Of a DNA stretch of 64,000 nucleotides, positions 54,718 to 63,310 are shown in pieces. The translations under genes and the position numbers were made by a program. This DNA is from Tepidicella baoligensis (lineage in GTDB: Bacteria; Pseudomonadota; Gammaproteobacteria; Burkholderiales; Burkholderiaceae_C). The stretch lies in assembly GCF_013432195.1 (NCBI RefSeq), contig NZ_JACCDB010000008.1, positions 1 to 64,000 of the forward strand, in the 5' to 3' direction. The notes under the pieces were generated by a model that was not told the origin of the DNA, did no database searches, and saw only the letters and a program-made list of their open reading frames with translations. Positions within the stretch are counted from its first letter, which is position 1, and each line of letters begins with the position of its first letter.

Positions 54718-54884
54718 GAATTTGCCTGACAGACCGGTGCCTGGCGCCTGACGCGCCGAACAGCCGTTTTCCGATTCAAGGTTTGTAGGTCGACTTTCAC
54801 AATCCTTTTCAACGAATCGACGCTTTTCCGGCCGTGCTAACCCTTCCGGGCACGGCGGCGTCGGAACCGAAACAGGAGTGTGAA

Positions 54885-55223
54885 ATGAACCCAGCCGCCG
54901 ATGCCCTGATGGACCAGATCCGCGAGGCCAACCTGACCTACCTTATGCTGGCCCAGCAACTGATCCGCGCCGACAAGGCCGAGGCCGTGTACCGCCTGGG
55001 CATCAGCGAAGAGTCGGCCGAGCTGATCGCCACGCTTTCGCCGGCCCAGGTGTTCAAGCTGTCGTCCACCAACACGCTGCTGTGCCGCTTCCGGGCCGAC
55101 GACGACATGGTCTGGGGCTTGCTGACCAGCAGCCACGCCCCGAACCGCGTGGGCAACGACACCACCCAGCGCCTGCACGCCAACATCCTCATGGCCGGCC
55201 GCCTGGCCGAAGCCGCCGCCTAA
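54885..55223 (+). CDS. flhD: Flagellar transcriptional activator FlhD
   Basis: A 112-aa FlhD with the family pattern IREANLTYLMLAQQLIRADKAEAVYRLGIS and LSPAQVFKLSSTNTLLCRFR. FlhD4C2 is the master activator of flagellar class II genes. AGGAG lies 7 bases before the ATG. A 7-bp stem (GCCGTGC/GCACGGC, 54831-54856) sits in the leader. Confidence 0.95.
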   Translation: MNPAADALMDQIREANLTYLMLAQQLIRADKAEAVYRLGISEESAELIATLSPAQVFKLSSTNTLLCRFRADDDMVWGLLTSSHAPNRVGNDTTQRLHANILMAGRLAEAAA

Positions 55224-55266
55224 TCAATCTCGCCCCCCCCTGTTACCCGACCCGCAGGAGCTCACC

Positions 55267-55806
55267 ATGGCCGCCGTCAAGAGCATCGTCAACGAAAGCA
55301 AGGACATCGAGCGCGCAGTCGCGCTGATCCGCATGGGCGCCCGCTTGCAGGTGCTGGAAAGCGAAACCAGCCTGTCGTACGAAAAGCTGCTGCGGCTGTA
55401 CAAGGAAGTGGTGGGCAAGTCGCCGAGCAAAGGGCAATTGCCGTTTTCCACCGACTGGTTCCTGAGCTGGCAGCCCAACATCCATGCCTCGCTGTACGCC
55501 AACATCGCCGAATACCTGAACAAGACCGTGGCGCTGGATTCGATCGACGTGGTGATGAAGGCCTACAAGCTCTATGAAGAGCAGATGAGCGCTTGTGGCA
55601 TCGAGCCGTTGCTGAGTTTCACCCGCGCCTGGCGCCTGAGCAAGTTCATGGACGCCGGCATGCTGGTGCGCACCAAGTGCACCTGTTGTGGTGGTCACTT
55701 CGTGACCGACCAATACGAGAATCCCCGCCACTATGTGTGCGGCCTGTGCAAGCCCCCCGCCCGCGCCGGTAAAGGCAAGGCCGACGGCGGCTTGCGGCTG
55801 GATTGA
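55267..55806 (+). CDS. flhC: Flagellar transcriptional activator FlhC
   Basis: A 179-aa FlhC with FSTDWFLSWQPNIHASLYANIAEYL and the four-Cys zinc site CTCCGGHFV...YVCGLCKPP near the C-terminus. It provides specific DNA contacts in the FlhD4C2 complex. It is 43 bp downstream of flhD. The motAB genes that often follow flhDC are absent here. Confidence 0.95.
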   Translation: MAAVKSIVNESKDIERAVALIRMGARLQVLESETSLSYEKLLRLYKEVVGKSPSKGQLPFSTDWFLSWQPNIHASLYANIAEYLNKTVALDSIDVVMKAYKLYEEQMSACGIEPLLSFTRAWRLSKFMDAGMLVRTKCTCCGGHFVTDQYENPRHYVCGLCKPPARAGKGKADGGLRLD

Positions 55807-55877
55807 GTGCGCGTCCACGCCCCGGTAACAGGCACACCATCGGCTGAATCGCCTCTGGTCCGCTAACATGGCGGGCC

Positions 55878-56846
55878 ATGCCATGGTCTGCTTTGGGGTC
55901 CGCGACCCGTCAACGCTTGGACGCCTTCCGCCAACTCGGGCGGATGCAGGCGGGCTCGCTCATCATTTCCGTGTTCGGTGATGCGGTGCTGCCGCGGGGC
56001 GGGCGCATCTGGCTGGGCAGCCTGATCGGGTTGCTGGAGCCGCTGGGCCTCAACGAGCGGCTGGTGCGGACCTCCGTGTTCCGGCTGGTGAAGGACGAGT
56101 GGCTGGCGACCGAAGCCGTCGGCCGGCGCAGCGATTATTTCCTCACCGCAGCCGGCCGCCGCCGTTTTGAGGAAGCGGCCCGCCAGATCTATGCCGCTCA
56201 AGCCCCGGTCTGGGACCGACGCTGGCGACTGGTGCTGGTGGTGGGCGAGCTTGACGCGCGGGCGCGTGAGCGCTTGCGCCGGGCGCTGTTCTGGCAGGGG
56301 TTTGGCGACCTTCGGGCCGGCTGTTTCATTCACCCCAGCGCCGACCTGCGGCAGGTGTTCGACGCCCTGACCACCGACGGCATGGGGGCCTGGCTGCCCG
56401 CACTCATGCCCTTGCTGGCGGCCAACCCGCACCTGGGTGTTTCGGCCTTGGACAGCGACATGGTGCGCCGGGCCTGGAACCTGGACGACCTGGCCGCCGG
56501 CTACCAGGGCTTCGTGCAGTGTTACCGCCCCCTGCTCGACGAGTGGGCGGCGCCCGGGCGGCGGCCCCGCGACACCGCCATGGCATGGCAGTTGCGGTTG
56601 TTGCTGATCCACGACTACCGTCGCCTGCTGCTGCGGGACCCGGAACTTCCCGAGGTTCTGCTTCCCGCCGACTGGCCGGGCCACCAGGCGCGGGCCCTGT
56701 GCCGCGACCTGTACCAGTGCCTGCTGGACCCCTCGGAGCGTTTTCTGGACGGCGCCCTGCGCCTGGCAAATGGGGAGGTACCCACCGCCACCCCGCTGTT
56801 GCAGGAGCGTTTTCAGTTGTTGAGCCCGGACGCCGTCCCGGTCTGA
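55878..56846 (+). CDS. paaX: PaaX-family transcriptional repressor
   Basis: A 322-aa PaaX-like protein. The N-terminal winged-helix part contains GSLIISVFGDAVLPRGGRIWLGSLIGLLEPLGLNERLVRTSVFRLVKDEWLATEAVGRRSDYFLT, and the C-terminal PaaX domains end with PLLDEWA and LIHDYRRLLLRDPELP. PaaX represses phenylacetate genes and releases DNA when phenylacetyl-CoA binds. It lies just upstream of the paaN operon, in the same orientation. Confidence 0.93.
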   Translation: MPWSALGSATRQRLDAFRQLGRMQAGSLIISVFGDAVLPRGGRIWLGSLIGLLEPLGLNERLVRTSVFRLVKDEWLATEAVGRRSDYFLTAAGRRRFEEAARQIYAAQAPVWDRRWRLVLVVGELDARARERLRRALFWQGFGDLRAGCFIHPSADLRQVFDALTTDGMGAWLPALMPLLAANPHLGVSALDSDMVRRAWNLDDLAAGYQGFVQCYRPLLDEWAAPGRRPRDTAMAWQLRLLLIHDYRRLLLRDPELPEVLLPADWPGHQARALCRDLYQCLLDPSERFLDGALRLANGEVPTATPLLQERFQLLSPDAVPV

Positions 56847-56878
56847 CCCTTCCCTGGCGCATCCTGTGCCATCCATCG

Positions 56879-56898
56879 ATATGGGGAAAACCCCATAT
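56879..56898. promoter_or_regulatory. Hairpin downstream of paaX
   Basis: ATATGGGG-AAAA-CCCCATAT is a perfect 8-bp inverted repeat 33 bases after the paaX stop. A few T follow, so it may act as a weak terminator or as an operator. Confidence 0.45.
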
Positions 56899-56920
56899 TT
56901 ACGCTGGCGCGCTTTCGTTT

Positions 56921-56957
56921 GATACTATTGGACTTGAAAAATCCAATAATTTGTATC
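56921..56957. promoter_or_regulatory. Compound palindrome in the paaN promoter region
   Basis: ATTGGA-9 nt-TCCAAT (56927-56947) is framed by GATAC (56921-56925) and GTATC (56953-56957), giving a broad dyad about 65 bases before paaN. This is the only AT-rich stretch in the gap, so it likely holds the paaN promoter and a regulator site (PaaX or another). It does not match the E. coli PaaX operator. Confidence 0.5.
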
Positions 56958-57021
56958 GCATTGGGCGGTCGGTTTGGTGTCCTCCAGCCGCTTCCCTCCG
57001 CGATGCATTTGTTTGCGCACC

Positions 57022-58689
57022 ATGACCCATCCACTGTTTGAGAAGCATCGCGCCACGCTCGAAGGCGCCCTCCAGGCCATTGCCACCCGCGGCTACTGGT
57101 CGCCCTACAGCGAAATGCCCAGCCCCAAGGTCTATGGCGAAACCGCCGCAGCCGACGGCAAGGCGGCGTTCGAGGCCCACCTCGGCAAAAACTTTGAACT
57201 GAACCAGCCGGGCCAGAGCGGTTGGGGCGGGCGCGAGGCGTCACCCTATGGCGTGGCGCTGGACGTGCGCTACCCCGTCTGCGACCCCGATGCACTGGTC
57301 GCCGCCGGGCAGGCCGCGATGAAGGGCTGGCAGGCCGTGGGCGCCGCCGGCCGCACCGGCATCTGCCTGGACATCCTGGACCGGCTGTACTGCCAGAGCT
57401 TCGAGATGGGGCATGCGGTCATGATGACCACCGGTCAGGGCTGGATGATGGCCTTCCAGGCCGGCGCCGCCCACGCGCTCGACCGGGGCTTGGAAGCCGT
57501 GGCCTACGCCTGGCGCGAACAGAGCTTCGTGCCGGCCCACTCCACGTGGGAGAAGCCCCAGGGCAAGAACCCCGCGCTGGTCATGAAGAAGCACTACGAG
57601 ATCGTGGGCCGTGGCGTCGGTCTGGTGATCGGCTGCGGCACCTTCCCGACCTGGAACACCTACCCCGGCCTGTTCGCGGCGCTGGCCACGGGCAACGCGG
57701 TCATCGTCAAGCCGCACAGCAACGCCATCTTGCCGGCGGCCATCACGGTGCGCACCATCCGCGCGGTGCTGGCCGAAAACGGCATCGACCCCGACCTGGT
57801 CACGCTGTGCGTGGCCGAACAGCGCAGCGTCACCCAGGCGCTGGCCACGCACCCGGGTGTCAAATCGGTGGACTTCACCGGCAGCAACGCGTTCGGCCAG
57901 TGGCTGCTCGAGCACTGCAAGCAGGCGCAGGTGTACGCCGAGCTGGCGGGTGTGAACAACATCGTCGTCGAATCCACGAACGCCTACAAGGCCATGCTGG
58001 GCAACCTGGCGTTCACGTTGTCGCTGTACTCGGGGCAGATGTGCACCACCACCCAAGCCCTCATCGTGCCGGCCGGCGGCATCGACACCGACGAAGGCCA
58101 CAAGTCGTTCGACGAGGTGTGTGCCGATCTGGCCGCCGCCGTGCAAAAGTTCCTGAGCAAGCCGGAAGTGGCGTGCGCCGTGCTGGGTGCCATCCAGAGC
58201 AGCGCCACCGCCGAGCGTGTGGACCTGGCCAACAGCGGTGCCCTGGGGCGCGTGGTGTTGGCCTCGCAGAAGCTGGCCAACCCTGAATTCCCGGGCGCCG
58301 ACGTGCGCACCCCGGTGCTGCTGGCGGTGGACGCCGCCGACGAAGCGGCCTATATGGAAGAACGTTTCGGTCCCATCAGCTTCCTCGTCAGGGCGGCGGA
58401 TGCGCAGGCGGCCATTGCCCTGTCGGAGCGCATCGTGCGCACGCACGGCGCGCTCACCGTCGGCCTCTACTCCACGAAGTCCGACGTGATCGACGCCATG
58501 ACCGAAGCCAGCTGGCGCGGCCAGGTGGCGCTGTCCATCAACCTGACCGGCGGCGTATTCGTGAACCAGTCGGCCGCGTTCTCCGACTACCACGGCACCG
58601 GTGGCAACCCGGCGGCCAATGCCTCGTACTGCGATTCGGCCTTCGTGGCCAACCGTTTCCGCGTCGTGCAGCGGCGCTACCACGTCTGA
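57022..58689 (+). CDS. paaN: Phenylacetate degradation protein PaaN (aldehyde dehydrogenase family)
   Basis: A 555-aa ALDH-fold protein of the PaaN type. The nucleotide-binding region contains GCGTFPTWNTYPGLFAALATGNAVIVKPH and the catalytic Cys is in LSLYSGQMCTTTQALIVP. PaaN relates to the dehydrogenase part of PaaZ, which oxidises the ring-opened semialdehyde; this version lacks the hydratase domain. The start at 57022 (MTHPLFEKHRATLEGAL) is preferred to the longer frame at 56974. First gene of the operon. Confidence 0.92.
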   Translation: MTHPLFEKHRATLEGALQAIATRGYWSPYSEMPSPKVYGETAAADGKAAFEAHLGKNFELNQPGQSGWGGREASPYGVALDVRYPVCDPDALVAAGQAAMKGWQAVGAAGRTGICLDILDRLYCQSFEMGHAVMMTTGQGWMMAFQAGAAHALDRGLEAVAYAWREQSFVPAHSTWEKPQGKNPALVMKKHYEIVGRGVGLVIGCGTFPTWNTYPGLFAALATGNAVIVKPHSNAILPAAITVRTIRAVLAENGIDPDLVTLCVAEQRSVTQALATHPGVKSVDFTGSNAFGQWLLEHCKQAQVYAELAGVNNIVVESTNAYKAMLGNLAFTLSLYSGQMCTTTQALIVPAGGIDTDEGHKSFDEVCADLAAAVQKFLSKPEVACAVLGAIQSSATAERVDLANSGALGRVVLASQKLANPEFPGADVRTPVLLAVDAADEAAYMEERFGPISFLVRAADAQAAIALSERIVRTHGALTVGLYSTKSDVIDAMTEASWRGQVALSINLTGGVFVNQSAAFSDYHGTGGNPAANASYCDSAFVANRFRVVQRRYHV

Positions 58690-58699
58690 AGGTGGCCCG

Positions 58700-59170
58700 A
58701 TGAGCATCCCCGTTCCCACCGATCCGCAGGCCCTGGCCGAAGCCGTGGCGCAGGCCATGTGGTCGCGTGACCACGCCTCTCAAGCCCTGGGCATGCGCAT
58801 CGAGGCCATCGGCCCCGGCACCGCCACCCTGAGCATGCCGGTGCGTGCCGACATGGTCAACGGCCACGCCATCTGCCACGGCGGCTTCATGTTCACCCTG
58901 GCCGACAGCGCCTTCGCCTACGCCTGCAACAGCACCAACCAGAACACCGTGGCGTCGGCCTGTCACATCGACTTCCTGGCCCCCGCCCGCGAGGGCGACG
59001 TGCTGGAGGCCGAAGCCGTGGAGCGCTCGGCCAGCGGGCGCACCGGCGTGTACGACATCACCGTGCGGGTGCGCGGCGGCAAGACCGTTGCGCTGTTCCG
59101 TGGCAAGAGCTACCGTATCCAGGGCGAGGTGATCGCGGGACTGGCCGCCGCATCCGAACGCCCCGCCTGA
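58700..59170 (+). CDS. paaI: Phenylacetic acid degradation thioesterase PaaI
   Basis: A 156-aa hotdog-fold thioesterase. The signature HAICHGGFMFTLADSAFAYACNS is the PaaI active-site segment. It is thought to clear dead-end CoA thioesters of the pathway. GGTGG precedes the ATG, 10 bp after paaN. Confidence 0.93.
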   Translation: MSIPVPTDPQALAEAVAQAMWSRDHASQALGMRIEAIGPGTATLSMPVRADMVNGHAICHGGFMFTLADSAFAYACNSTNQNTVASACHIDFLAPAREGDVLEAEAVERSASGRTGVYDITVRVRGGKTVALFRGKSYRIQGEVIAGLAAASERPA

Positions 59171-59212
59171 GCCGCAACACCGCATTCAACCATTCCCCGC
59201 AAGGAGATACGC

Positions 59213-60538
59213 ATGCCCGTCAAACGCCCCGGCCCCGGTGACCTGGAGCCCATCGAAACCGCCAGCCGCGACGAAATCTCGGCGCTGCAGCTGCAGCGCC
59301 TGAAGTGGACGCTGAAGCACGCCTACGACCACGTGCCGCTCTACAAGCAGAAGTTCGATGCGGCCGGCGTCCACCCGGATGACCTGAAAACGCTGGCCGA
59401 TCTGGCCAAATTCCCCTTCACCACCAAGGCCGACCTGCGCGACAACTACCCCTTCGGGATGTTCGCCGTGCCGCGCGAGCAGGTGGTGCGCATCCACGCC
59501 TCGTCCGGAACCACCGGCAAGCCGACCGTGGTGGGCTACACCCAGGGCGACATCGACCGCTGGGCCGATTTGGTGGCGCGCTCCATCCGCGCCTCTGGCG
59601 GCCGTCCGGGTGACATCGTGCATGTGGCCTACGGCTATGGCCTGTTCACCGGCGGCCTCGGGGCCCACTACGGCGCCGAACGGGCCGGTTGCACCGTTGT
59701 TCCCATGTCGGGCGGCCAGACCGAAAAGCAGGTCCAGCTCATCATGGACTTCAAGCCCGACATCATCATGGTCACGCCGTCGTACGCGCTGGTGATTGCC
59801 GAGGAGTTCGAGCGTCAGGGCATCCCCCCTGAGCAGATCTCGCTGAAGGTCGGCATTTTCGGGGCCGAGCCCTGGGGTGAGGGCATGCGCGCCGAGATCG
59901 AGCGCAAGCTCGGCCTCGACGCGGTGGACATCTACGGCCTGTCCGAAGTCATGGGCCCGGGCGTGGCCAACGAATGCATCGAATCCAAAGACGGCCCGGT
60001 GATCTGGGAAGACCATTTCTACCCCGAGATCATCGACCCCGAAACCGGCGAGGTGCTGCCCGACGGCGCCGATGGCGAACTGGTGTTCACCTCGCTCACC
60101 AAGGAGGCGATGCCCGTCATCCGCTACCGCACGCGCGACCTCACGCGTCTGCTGCCCCCCACCTCGCGCTCGTTCCGCCGTTTCGGCAAGATCACCGGCC
60201 GCAGCGACGACATGCTTATCATCCGCGGCGTCAACGTGTTCCCGACGCAGATCGAGGAACAAATCCTGCGTGACCAGCGGCTGGCCGGCATCTACCAGAT
60301 CCACCTGAGCCGCGACGGCCACCTCGACAACGTGGCGGTGCAGTGCGAACTGCGGCGCGACCTCATGGGCCGCATCGACGCGGCCGAACGCCAGCAGATC
60401 GCCCAGGAGCTGCAGCACCGCATCAAGACCATCATCGGCATCTCCACCCGCGTCACGGTGATGGACGCCGACAGCATTCCGCGCACCCAGACCGGCAAGG
60501 CCCGGCGCGTGGTGGACAACCGCCCCAAGCAAGTCTGA
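59213..60538 (+). CDS. paaK: Phenylacetate-CoA ligase
   Basis: A 441-aa acyl-AMP-forming ligase. The P-loop is [19 protein letters not shown], the [15 protein letters not shown] motif binds AMP, and the hinge is [24 protein letters not shown]. It activates phenylacetate to phenylacetyl-CoA, the entry step and the source of the PaaX inducer. AAGGAG precedes the ATG. Confidence 0.96.
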   Translation: MPVKRPGPGDLEPIETASRDEISALQLQRLKWTLKHAYDHVPLYKQKFDAAGVHPDDLKTLADLAKFPFTTKADLRDNYPFGMFAVPREQVVRIHASSGTTGKPTVVGYTQGDIDRWADLVARSIRASGGRPGDIVHVAYGYGLFTGGLGAHYGAERAGCTVVPMSGGQTEKQVQLIMDFKPDIIMVTPSYALVIAEEFERQGIPPEQISLKVGIFGAEPWGEGMRAEIERKLGLDAVDIYGLSEVMGPGVANECIESKDGPVIWEDHFYPEIIDPETGEVLPDGADGELVFTSLTKEAMPVIRYRTRDLTRLLPPTSRSFRRFGKITGRSDDMLIIRGVNVFPTQIEEQILRDQRLAGIYQIHLSRDGHLDNVAVQCELRRDLMGRIDAAERQQIAQELQHRIKTIIGISTRVTVMDADSIPRTQTGKARRVVDNRPKQV

Positions 60539-60561
60539 GTTCAACCCCCAGGAGAGTCGCC

Positions 60562-61572
60562 ATGTATACGCAATCCTTCAGCGTGCCGGATGACAGCGGC
60601 AAGCAGGTCCAGCCGATGGTGGCCAGCGAACCACCGGAGATGCTGGCCCGGTTCGAGGCGCGCATCGACGCCGACGGCCGCATCGAGCCGCAGGACTGGA
60701 TGCCCGAGGCCTACCGCAAGACCTTGATCCGCCAGATCAGCCAGCACGCGCACAGCGAGATCGTGGGCATGTTGCCCGAAGGCAACTGGATTTCCCGCGC
60801 CCCCAGCCTCAAGCGCAAGGCCATCCTGATCGCCAAGGTACAAGACGAGGGCGGCCACGGCCAATACCTCTACAGCGCGGCAGAGACCTTGGGCATCAGC
60901 CGCGCCGAGATGCTCGACGCCCTGCACAGCGGCAGGGCCAAGTACAGCTCCATCTTCAACTACCCCACGCTCAACTGGGCCGACGTGGGCGTGATCGGCT
61001 GGCTGGTCGATGGCGCCGCCATCATGAACCAGATCCCGCTGTGCCGCTGCAGCTATGGCCCCTACGCCCGTGCCATGATCCGCATCTGCAAGGAAGAGAG
61101 CTTTCACCAGCGCCAGGGTTACGAAGCCCTGTTGGTCATGATGAAGGGCACCCAGGCCCAGCGCGACATGGTGCAGGATGCCGTCAACCGCTGGTGGTGG
61201 AAGTGCCTGGCCATGTTCGGCCCGCCCGACAGCGACAGCCCGCACACCGCCCAGGGCATGCGCTGGGGCATCAAGCGCATCAGCAACGACGAGCTGCGCC
61301 AGAAGTTCATCGACGCCACCGTGCCGCAGGCCGAGGTGCTGGGCGTGACCCTGCCCGACCCGGAGCTGAAGTGGAACGCAGAGCGCGGCCATTACGACTA
61401 CGGCCAGATCGACTGGGACGAGTTCTGGGCCACCGTCAACGGCCACGGCCCGATGAACAAGCAGCGCCTGGCCACCCGGGTGAAAGCCCACAACGACGGC
61501 CAGTGGGTGCGTGACGCCGCCCTGGCCCATGCCCGCAAACAGCAACAACGTGCCCTGAAGGAGGCCGCATGA
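60562..61572 (+). CDS. paaA: 1,2-phenylacetyl-CoA epoxidase subunit A (catalytic)
   Basis: A 336-aa diiron monooxygenase subunit. Iron-ligand helices are visible in [20 protein letters not shown] and [18 protein letters not shown] (the E-x-x-H patterns). With PaaC it forms the core that epoxidises phenylacetyl-CoA. AGGAGAG precedes the start. It overlaps paaB by four bases. Confidence 0.96.
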   Translation: MYTQSFSVPDDSGKQVQPMVASEPPEMLARFEARIDADGRIEPQDWMPEAYRKTLIRQISQHAHSEIVGMLPEGNWISRAPSLKRKAILIAKVQDEGGHGQYLYSAAETLGISRAEMLDALHSGRAKYSSIFNYPTLNWADVGVIGWLVDGAAIMNQIPLCRCSYGPYARAMIRICKEESFHQRQGYEALLVMMKGTQAQRDMVQDAVNRWWWKCLAMFGPPDSDSPHTAQGMRWGIKRISNDELRQKFIDATVPQAEVLGVTLPDPELKWNAERGHYDYGQIDWDEFWATVNGHGPMNKQRLATRVKAHNDGQWVRDAALAHARKQQQRALKEAA

Positions 61573-61883
61573 ACACCGCCACCCCCGCCACCACACCCGC
61601 CCTGAAAGACTGGCCCCTGTGGGAAGTGTTTGTTCGCAGCAAGCAAGGCCTGGAGCACAAGCACTGCGGCAGCCTGCACGCCAGCGACGCCCAGCACGCC
61701 CTGCAGATGGCGCGCGACGTCTACACCCGGCGCCAGGAAGGCGTGAGCATCTGGGTGGTGCCGTCCAAGGCCATCACCGCCAGCGCACCGGACGACAAGG
61801 GCGAGTTCTTCGAGCCGGCGGCCGACAAGATCTACCGCCACCCGACCTTCTACGACATCCCTGAAGAAGTGGGGCACATGTGA
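61569..61883 (+). CDS. paaB: 1,2-phenylacetyl-CoA epoxidase subunit B
   Basis: A 104-aa PaaB with [48 protein letters not shown], near the family consensus. It bridges the PaaAC heterodimers. It starts inside paaA and is followed directly by paaC. Confidence 0.95.
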   Translation: MNTATPATTPALKDWPLWEVFVRSKQGLEHKHCGSLHASDAQHALQMARDVYTRRQEGVSIWVVPSKAITASAPDDKGEFFEPAADKIYRHPTFYDIPEEVGHM

Positions 61884-62770
61884 TGAACGCGACCACCACT
61901 GTACAGATGACCGAGACCGAGCCAGCGCCGGGCCGCCCCAAGCAGGCGAGCGCCCCCTCGGGGGACAGCGCAGCGCCAACGAGCGCAAGCGTGGGGGCCA
62001 TTTCCTACCTGCTGCACCTGGCCGACAACGCCGTGGTGCTCGGCCAGCGCAACGCCGAATGGTGCGGTCACGGCCCCGTGATCGAGGAAGACCTGGCCAT
62101 GGCCAACATCAGCCTGGACCTGATCGGACAGGCCCGCCTGCTCTACCAACAGGTGGCCAGCCGTCTGGGCGGTGACGTGACCGAGGACACCCTGGCCTAT
62201 TTCCGCGACGACACGGCTTTCCGCAACTACACCTTGTTGGAGCTACCCCACCACGGCCCCCTCGTGGGTTACGCCAAGACCGATCTGGACTACGCCACCA
62301 CCATCGTGCGCAACTTCCTCTACAGCGCGCTGATGGTGCTGGTGTGGGAGGCGCTGCAGCGTTCCAGCGACGCCGACCTGGCCGCCATCGCCGCCAAGTC
62401 GCTCAAGGAAACGCGCTACCACCTGCGCCATTCGCGCGACTGGCTGGTGCGCATGGGCGACGGCACCGACGAATCGCATGCCCGGGCTCAGGCCGCGCTC
62501 GACCACCTCATGCCCTATACCCAGGAGTTCTGGGCCGACAGCCCGGTGGAGGCCGCCGCTGCCGAAGCCGGCCTGGGGGTGGATGTGAAGGGCCTGCGTC
62601 CACAGTGGGACGCGATCGTGGACGACGCCCTGGCCGAAGCCACGCTCAAGCGCTCCCCGGCCACCGGCTATGTGCCCCAGGGCAAGAACGGCCTGCATTC
62701 CGAACACCTCAGCTATCTGTTGGCCGAGATGCAGTGCCTGGCCCGTGCCCACCCGGGCGCCCAGTGGTGA
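61883..62770 (+). CDS. paaC: 1,2-phenylacetyl-CoA epoxidase subunit C (structural)
   Basis: A 295-aa PaaC with AWCGHGP-like AEWCGHGPVIEEDLAMANISLDLIGQARLLYQ and SLKETRYHLRHSRDWLVRMGDG. It stabilises PaaA and binds substrate. The family usually starts close to SYLLHLADNAV; here about 35 extra residues precede it, most of them (RPKQASAPSGDSAAPTSASV) encoded by a GC-rich palindromic repeat. The start ATG overlaps the paaB stop by one base. A shorter start is not available before the conserved region except further ATGs within the extension. Confidence 0.93.
   Translation: MNATTTVQMTETEPAPGRPKQASAPSGDSAAPTSASVGAISYLLHLADNAVVLGQRNAEWCGHGPVIEEDLAMANISLDLIGQARLLYQQVASRLGGDVTEDTLAYFRDDTAFRNYTLLELPHHGPLVGYAKTDLDYATTIVRNFLYSALMVLVWEALQRSSDADLAAIAAKSLKETRYHLRHSRDWLVRMGDGTDESHARAQAALDHLMPYTQEFWADSPVEAAAAEAGLGVDVKGLRPQWDAIVDDALAEATLKRSPATGYVPQGKNGLHSEHLSYLLAEMQCLARAHPGAQW
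61931..61997. repeat. GC-rich palindromic repeat inside paaC
   Basis: This stretch contains CCCCC-TC-GGGGG (61953-61964) and a following AGCGCAGCGCCAACGAGCGC-type segment ending in GTGGGGGCC. This is the look of an interspersed repeat common between genes in Comamonadaceae. Here it is in frame within the paaC N-terminus. Repeat identity is from memory of such elements and needs a genome search. Confidence 0.55.
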
Positions 62771-62781
62771 GCACCTGAGCC

Positions 62782-63309
62782 ATGAGCCAGATCGTCGAGC
62801 GCGTGTGGGCCGAGCTGGACCGCCTCAGCGATCCAGAAATCCCCGTCATCACCCTGCGGGAGATGGGCATCCTGCGAGACGTGCGTGAAACCCCCGAGGG
62901 TGTCGAGGTGGTGATCACGCCCACCTACAGCGGGTGTCCGGCCATGGGGCAGATCGAGGACGACGTGCGGGCCACGTTGCAGCGCCTGGGTGTGGGCGCG
63001 CGCGTGGTGACCCAGCTCTCTCCTGCCTGGACCACCGACTGGATGTCCGACGCCGCCCGGGAGAAGCTGCGAGCCTACGGTATCGCGCCCCCACAGGGCC
63101 GCTGTGCCAGCGACGCCGCGAGCCACCAGGCATCCGCCCACGTGCTGCGCTTCGTGCGCCCTGCGGCCCAGCCCGCGCCAGAGGTGCCATGCCCCCATTG
63201 CGGTTCCCGGCACACGGTCGAAACCTCGCATTTCGGCTCCACCGCCTGCAAGGCGCTCTACAAATGCCTGGACTGCCAGGAACCCTTCGACTACTTCAAA
63301 CCGTACTGA
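62782..63309 (+). CDS. paaD: Phenylacetate degradation protein PaaD (Fe-S/metal maturation type)
   Basis: A 175-aa protein. The N-terminal MIP18/DUF59 domain (about 1-100) has LSDPEIPVITLREMGILRDV and TPTYSGCPAM with a conserved Cys. The C-terminal zinc-ribbon-like part has CPHCGS and CLDC before FDYFKPY. It is thought to help mature the epoxidase metal centres. It lies 11 bp after paaC. Confidence 0.94.
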   Translation: MSQIVERVWAELDRLSDPEIPVITLREMGILRDVRETPEGVEVVITPTYSGCPAMGQIEDDVRATLQRLGVGARVVTQLSPAWTTDWMSDAAREKLRAYGIAPPQGRCASDAASHQASAHVLRFVRPAAQPAPEVPCPHCGSRHTVETSHFGSTACKALYKCLDCQEPFDYFKPY

Positions 63310-63310
63310 C

